Below are positions 44,915 to 55,510 of a stretch of 64,000 nucleotides of DNA, in pieces (position 1 is the first letter of the stretch; every line of letters starts with the position of its first letter). Position numbers and translations under genes: made by a program. Source of the stretch: Humibacillus sp. DSM 29435 (lineage in GTDB: Bacteria > Actinomycetota > Actinomycetes > Actinomycetales > Dermatophilaceae); assembly GCF_001758225.1 (NCBI RefSeq), contig NZ_MAST01000012.1:1-64000 (forward strand), given 5' to 3'. Under the pieces are notes generated by a model. The model saw only the letters and a program-made list of their open reading frames with translations. It made no database searches and was not told where the DNA came from.

Positions 44915-45754
44915 ATGCCGCACAGCTCGACGCAGCCCAGCCCCACCTTCGCGTACTTCCTCGAACACCTCGCCGACGAGTCGGCCCGGTTCCGGGAGGT
45001 GCTGGCCGACGCTCGGGCGGGCGTGCGGGTGCCCACCTGCCCCGACTGGGACGCCGACGACCTGTTGTGGCACCTCGGTGAGGTGCAGTGGTTCTGGGGC
45101 GAGATCGCCGAGCGAGGCCTGACGACCGGCGAACAGGTCGAGGCGATGAACGCCGACCGCGACCCCCGACCCGCCGACCGCGACGGACTGCTCGCCTTCT
45201 ACGACCGGTCGAGCGAGCGGCTGCACCGGGTGCTGTCGGGCCTCGCGCCCGAGACCGAGCTGTGGATGTGGGCCGACGACCACACGGCCGGCTACATCGC
45301 TCGTCGTCAGGCTCACGAGGCACTCATCCACCGCCTCGACGCCGAGCTGACCGCCGGTGTTGAGCGCTCGCCCTTCGACCCGGCACTGGCGGCCGACGGC
45401 GTCGACGAGGCCCTGAACGTCATGCGCGGGCACGAGGACGACCCTGACGAGCCCGGTATCCGGTCTACGCCCCTCGGCCGGCCCGTCGTCATCTCGGCGG
45501 TCGACACGATGCACAGCTGGACCGTCACTCCCCTGCGGGTCCTCGGCACCGACCACGACGGCGAAGCGCTCGACGAACCCGCCTTCGGGGTCGAGCAGGG
45601 CGCCGTCGGCGACGCGACGACCGAGATCTGCGGCACGGCAGCCGAGCTCGACTGCTGGCTGTGGAACCGACCGGCGATTGGCGAGATCACCCGTCGGGGC
45701 GACGAGGCCACCCTCGCTGCCGTCGACCGGGTGATCGACGACTCGCTCGACTGA
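44915..45754 (+). CDS. DinB-fold maleylpyruvate isomerase-type protein (probably mycothiol-dependent)
   Basis: 279-residue protein of the TIGR03083/MDMPI family: helical DinB-type N-terminal domain (FLEHLADESARFREVLADARAGVRVPTCPDWDADDLLWHLGEVQWFW) with metal-type His in LLWHLGE and RRQAHEALIHRLDAE, then a C-terminal MDMPI domain. Such proteins use mycothiol as cofactor in actinobacteria, but most, like this one, have no known substrate. Its stop TGA falls at the junction of the first two units of a 16-bp tandem repeat. Confidence 0.83.
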   Translation: MPHSSTQPSPTFAYFLEHLADESARFREVLADARAGVRVPTCPDWDADDLLWHLGEVQWFWGEIAERGLTTGEQVEAMNADRDPRPADRDGLLAFYDRSSERLHRVLSGLAPETELWMWADDHTAGYIARRQAHEALIHRLDAELTAGVERSPFDPALAADGVDEALNVMRGHEDDPDEPGIRSTPLGRPVVISAVDTMHSWTVTPLRVLGTDHDGEALDEPAFGVEQGAVGDATTEICGTAAELDCWLWNRPAIGEITRRGDEATLAAVDRVIDDSLD

Positions 45755-45784
45755 CGACTCGCTCGACTGACGACTCGCTCGACT
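45737..45784. repeat. Three perfect copies of a 16-bp tandem repeat across a stop codon
   Basis: The unit GACGACTCGCTCGACT occurs at 45737-45752, 45753-45768 and 45769-45784, followed by a degenerate copy to about 45798. The gene's TGA is at 45752-45754, made at the unit 1/2 junction, so extra copies downstream do not change the protein. Confidence 0.9.
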
Positions 45785-45803
45785 CACGACTCACTCAGCC
45801 CAC

Positions 45804-45836
45804 GCTGGTATCAGGTGAAACACACCTGATACCAGC
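45804..45836. terminator. Bidirectional hairpin between convergent genes
   Basis: GCTGGTATCAGGTG (45804-45817) and CACCTGATACCAGC (45823-45836) form a perfect 14-bp stem with loop AAACA, between the MDMPI-type gene and leuA, which converge on it. Confidence 0.82.
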
Positions 45837-45848
45837 GGCGCTCGCCGG

Positions 45849-47703
<1,855 letters not shown>

Positions 47704-47895
47704 ATCAGCACCGTATGCCGCTGAGCCGGTTCGCGTCCACCCCTTGGGACCGCCGCCCGCATCCTGAGACCGGGCCTCCAGCGCCACTGTCTGGCGCTCA
47801 ACCGAACGGGGGGCGTTGGCCGGCAACGGAACCCCGAGTGCCGGGTGGGTCGGTCACCCCGTAGTTGCGGTCGTCGCGGGCCGGCCCGACCGCGC

Positions 47896-48756
47896 TCAGA
47901 ACAAACGGGCAGCAGGTGCCAGGCCGGCCGCGTCGAAGGCCGACGCCTCCTCGGGCGTCAGCTCGGAGTCAGCTTCGACCAGGTCTCGAGCCATCGTCGG
48001 GCGTCGGCCGGGTTCATCCGGTCGACGAGCTGGTGAGGTGTCTCGACATCACCGGCAGGGATACTGAGCGCCCGCCAGGCGACGACCCGCTCCACCGCGG
48101 CATCCTTGTCGTCGTCCACCGACCACGACACGGCCCAGACCCAGCCTGGGGCCTGGGCAGGGGTCGAGCCCGGCGCCCCCCTCGGCGATCGGAGCCGTCA
48201 GACGCTGGGCGTGGTGTGGGTGCAGCCCGGCCTGCGCGAACGCCGCGACCTCCTCCCCGGTGCGGCCCTCGTGGCGCCAGCCTTCGACGGCCGCTCGCTG
48301 AGACGTCGATAGATGACTCAGCACGCCTGCCTCGTCGAACCTGAGCAGCTCACGGGCCGCCCCGACGGCGATGCCGGGCGCGGCGTCGGCGTCATGGTCG
48401 TCGCGCACGTCGCGCACGTCGCGAAGCAGACGGAATACGTTCAGCACCAATGACATTCCGAGGCCGGGCCAGGGCGAGCGCAGCAGCCACAGCCGACCCG
48501 GTGGAGCGCCGGGCAGGCCCGCACGGCGTGCGTTCTCGTTGAGCTCGGCGAGCACCTCCGTGTTTCGCCCCGGCGGGTGCGGCACCAGCTACCGGCGACG
48601 ACTCGGCATCTCCAGGCGTGTGCCGATGCCCGGCAACCGGTCGGGCAGCCAACCGCGGTGCTCGAGGGGCCACACCGCGGGCAGCAGCTCGAGCTCGGGG
48701 TTGGCAGCGAGAGCACGCCAGCCCGCCCCGCGCAGATCAGCCGGCTGCTCACTCAT
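47896..48756 (-). pseudogene. Decayed conserved hypothetical gene (amber codon plus two compensating frameshifts)
   Basis: ATG at 48756 starts MSEQPADLRGAGWRALAANP.. and runs 55 codons to an in-frame TAG (48589-48591). The same frame continues LVPHPPGRNTEVLAELNENARRAGLPG..AAFAQAGLHPHHAQRLTAPIAEGGAGL. Near 48165 protein-like sequence moves to another frame (TPAQAPGWVWAVSWSVDDDKDAAVERVVAW..MNPADARRWLE), and near 47986 it returns to the first (DLVEADSELTPEEASAFDAAGLAPAARLF, stop 47896-47898). Stitched together it would be about 285 residues with repeated GL(T/H)PxxA-type helical motifs. Either a genuine pseudogene or base-call errors; the family is not recognised. Confidence 0.65.
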
Positions 48757-48865
48757 CCGGCGCGTCGGCGGCCGACGGCGCGTCGGCGATCTCCTCCTCG
48801 GGGCGCGGCGGCACCGTCTGGTCCTCCTCGAGAACCTCGAGCTCGTGGTCAGGCTGCTCGACCAT
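48749..48865 (-). CDS. 38-residue acidic small protein
   Basis: ATG at 48865 (MVEQPDHELEVLEEDQTVPP...) with a GAGGGAGA-type ribosome site; ends TGA at 48749, overlapping the start of the pseudogene at 48756. About 13 of 38 residues are Asp/Glu. A TAGACT -10 box lies about 40 bases upstream on the minus strand. Plausible small gene, cotranscribed with the decayed gene; no family recognised and it may be non-functional. Confidence 0.45.
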   Translation of the reverse strand: MVEQPDHELEVLEEDQTVPPRPEEEIADAPSAADAPDE

Positions 48866-48980
48866 CTCGTCTCCCTCGTCGGTGCCGATTCGCTGCCACG
48901 AGTCTAGGCCCGCCGCCTCGCGATCGCCGATGCCTGCGCACCTGGATCGGCACCCGACCGAAGCCGAGCACCGCAAGCCC

Positions 48981-49991
48981 CTAGAAGCCCAGCCGCTGCA
49001 TCTGCTTGGGGTCGCGCTGCCAGTCCTTGGCCACCTTGACGTGCAGGTCGAGGTAGACCCGCTGGCCGAGCAGGGCCTCGATCGCCGTGCGCGAGCGGGT
49101 ACCGACCTCGCGCAGGCGAGAGCCGCCGCGACCGATGATGATGGCCTTCTGGCTCGAGCGTTCGACGAACACGTTGACGCGCACGTCGAGCAGGGGGCTG
49201 TCGTCGGGGCGGCCCGCACGGGGCAGCATCTCCTCGACCACGACCGCCAGCGAGTGCGGCAGCTCATCGCGCACGCCCTCGAGCGCGGCCTCCCGCACCA
49301 GCTCGGCGATCATGACGATGTCCGGCTCGTCGGTGAGCACACCGTCGGGGTAGAGCTGCGGTGAGAGCGGCAGATACGAGCTGAGCAGGTCGCGCACCTG
49401 CGTCACCTGCTCTCCCGAGACGGCCGAGCAGGGAATGATGGCGTCCCACTCCCCCAGCCGGTCGATGGCGATGAGGTGTTCGGCGACCTTCTCGCGGCTG
49501 ACCCGGTCGGTCTTGGTGGCAATGGCCACGACCGGGCGTTTGCGCACCGACCGCAGCTCACGCAGCTCGTTCGCGATGTAGGCGTCACCCGGCCCCGGCC
49601 GCTCGTCGACCGGCAGGCAGAACCCGATGACGTCAACCTCGAGCAGGGTCGCCCGCACGAGGTCGTTGAGCCGCTCTCCCAACAGCGTGCGCGGCTTGTG
49701 CAGACCGGGCGTGTCGACGAGAACGAGCTGAGCGGCATCCGTGGTGGAGATACCCCGGATCGTGTGACGCGTCGTCTGCGGCTTCGAGCTGGTGATCGCG
49801 ACCTTCTGCCCGACGAGGGCGTTGGTCAGGGTCGACTTGCCGGCGTTGGGTCGGCCGATGAGGCAGGCGAACCCAGCCCGGTAGGAGTCGGGCCGGCCTC
49901 CCACCGCAAGCCCAGTCAGCCCATGCTCGGATCCGGCGTCAGAGCCGGAATCGGGGCCCGAGCCCGCGGGCCCATCGTCAGTGCTGGCCAT
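48981..49991 (-). CDS. era: GTPase Era
   Basis: Ras-like GTPase that checks 16S rRNA 3'-end maturation. 336 residues: an acidic Ser/Gly N-terminal extension of about 38 residues, G1 GRPNAGKST, G2 TTRHTIRG, G3 DTPGLH, G4 ATKTD (Thr replaces the usual Asn of NKXD), then a C-terminal KH domain with IIIGRGGSRLREVG. ATG at 49991 overlaps the stop region of the CNNM gene (49978), so it is cotranscribed. Part of phoH-ybeY-CNNM-era. Confidence 0.95.
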   Translation of the reverse strand: MASTDDGPAGSGPDSGSDAGSEHGLTGLAVGGRPDSYRAGFACLIGRPNAGKSTLTNALVGQKVAITSSKPQTTRHTIRGISTTDAAQLVLVDTPGLHKPRTLLGERLNDLVRATLLEVDVIGFCLPVDERPGPGDAYIANELRELRSVRKRPVVAIATKTDRVSREKVAEHLIAIDRLGEWDAIIPCSAVSGEQVTQVRDLLSSYLPLSPQLYPDGVLTDEPDIVMIAELVREAALEGVRDELPHSLAVVVEEMLPRAGRPDDSPLLDVRVNVFVERSSQKAIIIGRGGSRLREVGTRSRTAIEALLGQRVYLDLHVKVAKDWQRDPKQMQRLGF

Positions 49992-51285
49992 GAGCTGCCT
50001 CGGTTTCGGTGTCCACGTCGTCAGTCTCCTTCGTTTCGGCCCGGCCCACGATGACCGACGCGACCCGGTGTCGACGACCGGCCATCCGCTCGGCGGTGAG
50101 CGTCAGCCCCGCGACGGTCGCCGACGACCCCACGATCGGAACCCGGCCGATCATCTTGGTCAGCAGTCCGCCGACCGTGTCGACGTCCTCCTCCTCGATC
50201 TCGACGTCGAACAGCTCGGCCAGGTCGTCGATGTCCATCGACGCAGGCACGCGCAGGGTGCCGTCGGGAAGGTGCTCGACCACGGGTGCGTCGCGGTCGT
50301 GCTCGTCGGAGATCTCGCCCACGATCTCTTCGATGATGTCCTCGATCGTGACCAGCCCCGCCGTGCCGCCGTACTCGTCGACGACGATCGCGAAGTGGGT
50401 CTGGTCGAGCTGCATCTCGCGCAGCAGGTCATCGACCGGTTTGCTCTCAGGTACGAAGTGCATCGGGCGCATCACCTCGGCGGCCAGGTGCTTGGCGTCG
50501 TCGGGGGCGGCGTTGAGACGCCGGGCGACGTCCTTGAAGTAGAGCAGGCCGCGCACGTCGTCGCTGTCGTCGCCGACGACGGGGATGCGCGAGAAGCCCG
50601 ACCGCAGGAAGAGCGACATGGCGCTGCGCAGCGTCTTGTCGGCGTCGAGCACGACCATGTCGGTGCGGGGCACCATGACCTCACGGGTCACGGTGTCTCC
50701 CAGCTCGAACACCGAGTGCAGCATCTCGCGCTCATCGGCCTCGATGACCGCGGAGTCACCGGCCAGGTCGAGCAGGTCACGCAGCTCGGACTCGGTCTGG
50801 AACGGCCCGTTCGTGTAGCCCGCCCCCGGCGTGACGGCGTTGCCGAGCACGACGAGCAGCTTGGCGATCGGGCCCAGCACCCGACGCAGCCCGACCGCGA
50901 ACGGGGCGGCCCAGAGCGCGACCGTGTCGTAGTTCTGGCGGCCGAGGGTGCGGGGCGAGACCCCGACGATGACGAACGAGACCACCGCCATGATCGCAAT
51001 GCTGATCAGGGCACGCCACCAGGTCGCCTCGAACTGCCCGGCGACGGCGAGCGTGACGAGCACCGCAGCAGTGGCCTCGGCGACCACGCGCAGAAAGGCG
51101 ATGACCGCGAGATAGGCCGGTGAGTCGCCGACGACGGTGATCAGCGACTTGGCTCCTGACCGACCCTCCTCGAACAGCTCGTGCGCCCGCACTCGCGACA
51201 TGCGGAAGATGGCTGCCTCGGAGGCAGACAGCAGGAAGGCGATGACAATGCTGATCAGCGCCGGGAGAACCAGTTGCGGGAGCAT
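49978..51285 (-). CDS. Hemolysin-like CNNM/CBS-domain membrane protein (CorC/HlyC family)
   Basis: 435 residues. N-terminal DUF21/CNNM membrane domain with about four helices (LVLPALISIVIAFLLSASEAAIFRMSR..), then two CBS domains (REVMVPRTDMVVLDADKTLRSA; VMRPMHFVPESKPVDDLLREMQ) and a CorC_HlyC C-terminal domain (FDVEIEEEDVDTVGGLLTKMIGRVP). Related proteins are linked to magnesium or cobalt efflux or resistance. ATG at 51285 starts at the first helix; the longer open frame overlaps ybeY and is rejected. The position between ybeY and era is standard in actinobacteria. Confidence 0.92.
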   Translation of the reverse strand: MLPQLVLPALISIVIAFLLSASEAAIFRMSRVRAHELFEEGRSGAKSLITVVGDSPAYLAVIAFLRVVAEATAAVLVTLAVAGQFEATWWRALISIAIMAVVSFVIVGVSPRTLGRQNYDTVALWAAPFAVGLRRVLGPIAKLLVVLGNAVTPGAGYTNGPFQTESELRDLLDLAGDSAVIEADEREMLHSVFELGDTVTREVMVPRTDMVVLDADKTLRSAMSLFLRSGFSRIPVVGDDSDDVRGLLYFKDVARRLNAAPDDAKHLAAEVMRPMHFVPESKPVDDLLREMQLDQTHFAIVVDEYGGTAGLVTIEDIIEEIVGEISDEHDRDAPVVEHLPDGTLRVPASMDIDDLAELFDVEIEEEDVDTVGGLLTKMIGRVPIVGSSATVAGLTLTAERMAGRRHRVASVIVGRAETKETDDVDTETEAAHGQH

Positions 51286-51299
51286 CTCGGGAACGGCGC

Positions 51300-51767
51300 T
51301 CAGTCGCTCGGTCGGTTGCGGCTGGCGAGGAAGGTGAGCAGCAGCTGGCGCTGCAGCTCGAACATCTCCCGCTCCTCGTCGGCCTCGGCATGGTCGTAGC
51401 CGAGCAGGTGCAGGATGCCGTGGGTGGTCAGCAGCAGCATCTCCTCGACCGCGGCGTGACCCGCTTCGAGCGCCTGCTTGGCCGCGACCGACGGGCACAG
51501 CACGATGTCACCGAGGGTGCCCTCCTCCGGATCCTGGCCTTCGCGCCCGGGCCGCAGCTCGTCCATCGGGAAGCTCATGACGTCGGTCGGGCCGGGGAGG
51601 TCCATCCACTGCACGTGCAGCACCTCCATCGCCGGCTCGTCGACGAGCTTGATGCACAGGTCGGCCTGGGGGTGGACCTTCATCTCCGAGAGCACGTAGC
51701 GAGCACACGCGAGAAGCTCGAGCTCGTCGACCTCGGCATCGGTCTCGTTGAGCACGTCGATGCTCAC
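51300..51767 (-). CDS. ybeY: Endoribonuclease YbeY (rRNA maturation factor)
   Basis: 155-residue zinc endoribonuclease for 16S rRNA 3'-end processing and quality control. The zinc motif [11 protein letters not shown] (three His) and the upstream [11 protein letters not shown] block are intact. Start ATG at 51767 overlaps the phoH stop (ATGA at 51764-51767), so it is translationally coupled. Confidence 0.96.
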   Translation of the reverse strand: MSIDVLNETDAEVDELELLACARYVLSEMKVHPQADLCIKLVDEPAMEVLHVQWMDLPGPTDVMSFPMDELRPGREGQDPEEGTLGDIVLCPSVAAKQALEAGHAAVEEMLLLTTHGILHLLGYDHAEADEEREMFELQRQLLLTFLASRNRPSD

Positions 51768-52900
51768 GCGCGTGACTCCTTCGCCGACAGCTGCGCCGAC
51801 GTTGACCTGGCCGGCCGCGCCGAACCGGCGGCCTGTTCTGCGCCGCGCCGACGCGTCTCGGTACGCACGTCATCACGCTCGTAGGCCTCGACGATCGCGC
51901 TCACCAGCCGGTGCCGCACGACGTCGTGCGAGGTGAGCTCGGCGAAGTGGATGTCGTCGACGTCGCCGAGGATGTCGCGCACGATGCGCAGCCCCGACTT
52001 CGTGCCGCCGGGCAGGTCGACCTGGGTGATGTCGCCGGTGACGACCATCTTGGAGCCGAAGCCGAGGCGGGTCAGAAACATCTTCATCTGTTCGCTGGAG
52101 GTGTTCTGGGCCTCGTCGAGAATGATGAAGGCGTCGTTGAGCGAACGCCCGCGCATGTAGGCGAGCGGCGCCACCTCGATCTGCCCTGAGGCCATCAGCC
52201 TCGGGATCGTCTCGGGGCTGACCATGTCGTGCAACGCGTCGTAGAGCGGTCGCAGGTACGGGTCGATCTTGTCGTTGAGGGTTCCGGGCAGAAAGCCCAG
52301 CCGCTCTCCGGCCTCGACCGCCGGCCGGGTCAGGATGATGCGGCTCACCTGCTTGGCCTGCAGCGCCGCCACGGCCTTGGCCATCGCGAGGTAGGTCTTG
52401 CCCGTGCCGGCCGGACCGATACCGAACACGACGGTGTGCTGGTCGATGGCGTCGACGTAGCGCTTCTGGTTCAGGGTCTTGGGCCGGATGGTGCGGCCCC
52501 GGTTGCTCACGATGTTGAGGGTGAGCACGTCGGCCGGTCGCTCGGCCGTCTGGCTGCGCAGCATCCCGATCGAACGCTCCACGGCGTCACGGTTGAGCGG
52601 CTGCCCGGTGGCCACGATGGTCAGCAGCTCATCGACGAGCCCGTCGATGATCTCGAGCTCACCGGCGGGCCCGGCGAAGCTCATCTCGTTGCCACGCACG
52701 TGGGTGTCGACGAGCGGGAACTGCCGCTCCAGGGTGCGCAACAGCTCATCTCGCGGGCCGAGCAGGGCCACCATCTCGGTCGGCGGCGGCACCTGCCGAA
52801 GCAGAAGGGAGCCCACGGTGGCGGCGGCCGGACGCTGACGGCGCTCGTCGGCGGGGGTGGCAGGCGTGAGATCGGGGTTCACGGGTTCGGCATCAGTCAT
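51764..52900 (-). CDS. phoH: PhoH-family ATPase
   Basis: 378-residue PhoH-like P-loop ATPase associated with RNA metabolism. Walker [10 protein letters not shown], Walker B ILDEAQN and [24 protein letters not shown]-terminal extension with a KH-like segment. A TAGAAT -10 box lies 10 bases before the ATG at 52900, and its TAG is also the stop codon of the upstream S10 gene, so phoH can be transcribed from within the operon with a leader of only a few bases. Confidence 0.94.
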   Translation of the reverse strand: MTDAEPVNPDLTPATPADERRQRPAAATVGSLLLRQVPPPTEMVALLGPRDELLRTLERQFPLVDTHVRGNEMSFAGPAGELEIIDGLVDELLTIVATGQPLNRDAVERSIGMLRSQTAERPADVLTLNIVSNRGRTIRPKTLNQKRYVDAIDQHTVVFGIGPAGTGKTYLAMAKAVAALQAKQVSRIILTRPAVEAGERLGFLPGTLNDKIDPYLRPLYDALHDMVSPETIPRLMASGQIEVAPLAYMRGRSLNDAFIILDEAQNTSSEQMKMFLTRLGFGSKMVVTGDITQVDLPGGTKSGLRIVRDILGDVDDIHFAELTSHDVVRHRLVSAIVEAYERDDVRTETRRRGAEQAAGSARPARSTSAQLSAKESRA

Positions 52901-52913
52901 GTTGCCCCTGATT

Positions 52914-54431
52914 CTACGGTCCCTGGGTCGCTGCCCTCACCAGGAAATCGGCGAGATCGGCGCTCTGCTGCACCCGGGAGGGCTCGTGGACGTACATCAT
53001 GTGCCCGGCCGGGTAGTAACGGTGCTCGATGTTGGCCGTCAGCGCGGCCGGCAGCTGCAGGTGCGCGATCACGTCCTGGGCCGCGAAGTAGGGGGTGGCG
53101 CCGTCGTACCAGCCGTAGGCGACGTGCACCTGAAGGTGCGGGTTCTGGCGCATCGCCCTCTCGAGCAGCGGGGAGACGTCGATGGGCCGGCCCTCGAAGT
53201 CCTTGAACGACCAGGGGTGAACGCGTGAGCTGATCTGCTCGTAGTGGAGGTCGCTCTCGTAGCCGAGCTCGTCGCGGACGTAGTGGTTCCAGGCCGCGGC
53301 GTACGGCCCGGCGATCGCGTCCATCGACGGGTCGGCATCCATCTCCTCCGCAATCGCTCGGGCGGCCGGCCCGGTGAACCGTCCGTCGAGTCGACCCACG
53401 CTCAGACGGTCGTCGCGCAGCAGCTCGGTGAAGTAGCGCCAGTGCTCGATGCGCAGGTCGGCCCGGTCGACGTAGGCCGGCGTGAGGCCGCTGAGCCGGG
53501 CGAGGGTGGCCACCGCGTCGCTGCGTTCGGATGCCGTGAGCCGCGACCCGCGACCGAGCACCCACGGGTAGTCGCGGGCCGCGTAGGCCTCCGCCTCGGC
53601 CAGCACGTCCTCGAGCGGGCGGCCCGGGTGGCGACCGTGGACGTGCGCGATGGCGGCGTAGGTCGGCAGGTAGAGGGCGTGCGCCCGGTCGTTCCGTTGC
53701 TTCTCGAAGTCGACCGAGCTCAGGTCGAGCACGCTGGAGATGAGGATGAGCCCGTTGAGAAACATGCCGTAGCGATCCTGCAGGTGAGCGGTCAGGGCGG
53801 CCCCGCGCAGCGTGCCGTACGACTCCCCGGCGACGAACTTCGGTGACATCCAGCGACGGTTGCGCGAGGTCCAGAGCCGGATCAGCTCGCCGACCGACTC
53901 GATGTCCTTCTGGTAGCCGTGGTACTCGCCCGGCTTGCCGCCCTCGACCGACCTCGAGTAGCCGGTGGAGACAGGGTCGATGAAGACGAGGTCGCTCACC
54001 GCGAGCAGCGACTCGGCGTTGGGTACCAGCTCGTAGGGTGGCGGCGCGAGCGCATCGACATCGCCACTGACGACCCGGCGCGGCCCGAGCAGACCCAGGT
54101 GCAGCCAGACGCTCGAGCTGCCGGGGCCGCCGTTGAACGCGAACGTGACCGGTCGCGTGCGTGGGTCGGCGTCGTCCAGCACATAGCTCGTGATCGACAG
54201 CTCTGCCCGGGCCCGGTTGCCGCCGAACGTGCCGTCGGTGTGCTCCTCCTCGCGCAGCACGATGCGACCGGTCGTCGCCGTGTACTCGAGGCGAAGCCCG
54301 CCCACCTCGAGCGCGTGGTGGGTGGTGACGGTGTCGTCTACCGGGTCGGGCTTCTCGGCGGCCGATGTCACGCCGGTCGCCGAGACGCCTTCGGGCTTCT
54401 TCGCTGCCGTGTCGTCGGTGTTGGGGGCCAC
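52914..54431 (-). CDS. S10-family serine carboxypeptidase-like protein
   Basis: 505-residue alpha/beta-hydrolase-fold peptidase. The S10 features are GGPGSSSVWLHLGLLGP (oxyanion), the catalytic Ser in VAGESYGTLRG, the Asp in YGWYDGATPYFA and the His in YYPAGHMMYVHEPS. There is no signal peptide, so a cytosolic peptidase is likely, unlike vacuolar carboxypeptidases. The start GTG at 54431 begins one base after the HIT stop (TGA-C-GTG); the 16 preceding codons overlap HIT. It is an insertion in the otherwise standard HIT-phoH-ybeY order. Confidence 0.87.
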   Translation of the reverse strand: MAPNTDDTAAKKPEGVSATGVTSAAEKPDPVDDTVTTHHALEVGGLRLEYTATTGRIVLREEEHTDGTFGGNRARAELSITSYVLDDADPRTRPVTFAFNGGPGSSSVWLHLGLLGPRRVVSGDVDALAPPPYELVPNAESLLAVSDLVFIDPVSTGYSRSVEGGKPGEYHGYQKDIESVGELIRLWTSRNRRWMSPKFVAGESYGTLRGAALTAHLQDRYGMFLNGLILISSVLDLSSVDFEKQRNDRAHALYLPTYAAIAHVHGRHPGRPLEDVLAEAEAYAARDYPWVLGRGSRLTASERSDAVATLARLSGLTPAYVDRADLRIEHWRYFTELLRDDRLSVGRLDGRFTGPAARAIAEEMDADPSMDAIAGPYAAAWNHYVRDELGYESDLHYEQISSRVHPWSFKDFEGRPIDVSPLLERAMRQNPHLQVHVAYGWYDGATPYFAAQDVIAHLQLPAALTANIEHRYYPAGHMMYVHEPSRVQQSADLADFLVRAATQGP

Positions 54432-54432
54432 G

Positions 54433-54783
54433 TCAGAGCCCCAGCCCGTGGTCGGAGAAGTCGACCCCGCCCAGCACATGAGCGTGAGCGTGGAAGATGG
54501 TCTGTCCGGCTCCGGCGCCGGTGTTGAAGACGAGCCGGTGGTTCTGGGCCACCCCCTGCGCCTGCGCGACCTGCGACACCATCGCGAACAGGTCGGCGAG
54601 GTCGTCGCTCGAGGCCGCGGCCAGCGCGCCGATGTTGGGCTCGTGGCGCCGGGGAACGACGAGCACGTGCACCGGAGCCTGCGGGCTGATGTCGCGGAAC
54701 GCGATCGATCGTTCGCTCTCGGCCAGCAGATCGGTGGGCAGGGCGCCGGACACGATGCGGCAGAACAGGCAGTCTTCGCTCAT
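54433..54783 (-). CDS. HIT-family nucleotide-binding protein
   Basis: 116-residue histidine-triad hydrolase/transferase of the Hint type, acting on purine nucleotide phosphoramidates. N-terminal zinc-like CLFCRIVSGALPTDLL, and the triad HAHAHVLGG near the C-terminus. ATG at 54783 lies exactly 6 bases after TACAGT (54790-54795), so leaderless. It heads the HIT-S10-phoH-ybeY-CNNM-era operon, divergent from a sigma factor. Confidence 0.92.
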   Translation of the reverse strand: MSEDCLFCRIVSGALPTDLLAESERSIAFRDISPQAPVHVLVVPRRHEPNIGALAAASSDDLADLFAMVSQVAQAQGVAQNHRLVFNTGAGAGQTIFHAHAHVLGGVDFSDHGLGL

Positions 54784-54850
54784 CCCCGAACTGTAGAGAG
54801 GTCAACCCGAAGCCGCACCCGCGCGTCTTGAGTCCGTGAGAGCGTTGGGC

Positions 54851-55510
54851 ATGGCTGAGAGCGAGCTGGGTGGTGCCCACCCTGGGCAGCGGCGGTCGGT
54901 CGGCACCGGTCCGGTCGGGTCTACCGGTGGTACTGCGCCGGCGAACGTGTCGGCCGACCGTGGCATCGCCGACCTCTACACCGCCCACTGGCATCGGCTC
55001 GTGCGTCTGGCCTGGTTGCTGTTGCGCGACCAGCTGGCGGCCGAGGACGTCGTGCAGGACGCCTTCGTGGCCACCCACCGCCACTGGAGCTCGATCCGCG
55101 AGGGCGGCCGGGTGGTGGGCTACCTACAGACCGCGGTCGTCAACGGCTGCCGATCGGTGCAACGGCACAGCGTGGTCGTCAACCGGCAGAACGTCAAGGA
55201 CGCCGCCGCGGCCGATGCGCCCGGCCGGGCCAGCCTCGACAGCGCCGAGGCCAAGGTCATGGATGCCGTCGAGCGCGAGGCCATGATCGATGCCCTGGGC
55301 ACCCTCCCGACCCGCCAGCGCGAGGTGCTCGTGCTGCGCTACTACGCCGACCTCAGCGAGGCCCAGATCGCCGCCGCCCTCGACATCTCAGCAGGCACCG
55401 TCAAGGCGCACGCCCATCGTGGGCTCAGCACGCTCCGACGCTCGATGACCGACCACACCCCTCACGCCCAGCCTTCTGAGCGCTCGAACGACCCCACGGA
55501 GCAGTCATGA
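54851..55510 (+). CDS. ECF-type RNA polymerase sigma factor (SigE-like)
   Basis: 219-residue sigma factor. A 35-residue Gly/Ser N-terminal stretch precedes region 2 (LYTAHWHRLVRLAWLLLRDQLAAEDVVQDAFVATHRHW) and region 4 (ALGTLPTRQREVLVLRYYADLSEAQIAAALDISAGTVKAHAHRGLSTLRRSM). Sequence resembles the actinobacterial SigE-like ECF group. ATG at 54851 is used; GTG at 54836 is an alternative. The stop overlaps the next gene's ATG (ATGA at 55507-55510), whose product is probably its membrane partner. Target promoters unknown. Confidence 0.88.
   Translation: MAESELGGAHPGQRRSVGTGPVGSTGGTAPANVSADRGIADLYTAHWHRLVRLAWLLLRDQLAAEDVVQDAFVATHRHWSSIREGGRVVGYLQTAVVNGCRSVQRHSVVVNRQNVKDAAAADAPGRASLDSAEAKVMDAVEREAMIDALGTLPTRQREVLVLRYYADLSEAQIAAALDISAGTVKAHAHRGLSTLRRSMTDHTPHAQPSERSNDPTEQS

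Noticed and set aside
44273-45787. 504-codon minus-strand open frame opposite the AlkB-like and MDMPI-type genes
   Set aside because: Val/Gly/Arg-rich mirror sequence; motif-bearing genes lie on the plus strand.
48371-48907. Plus-strand open frames between leuA and era
   Set aside because: Antisense to the decayed minus-strand gene; no ribosome site and Arg/Ser-rich composition.
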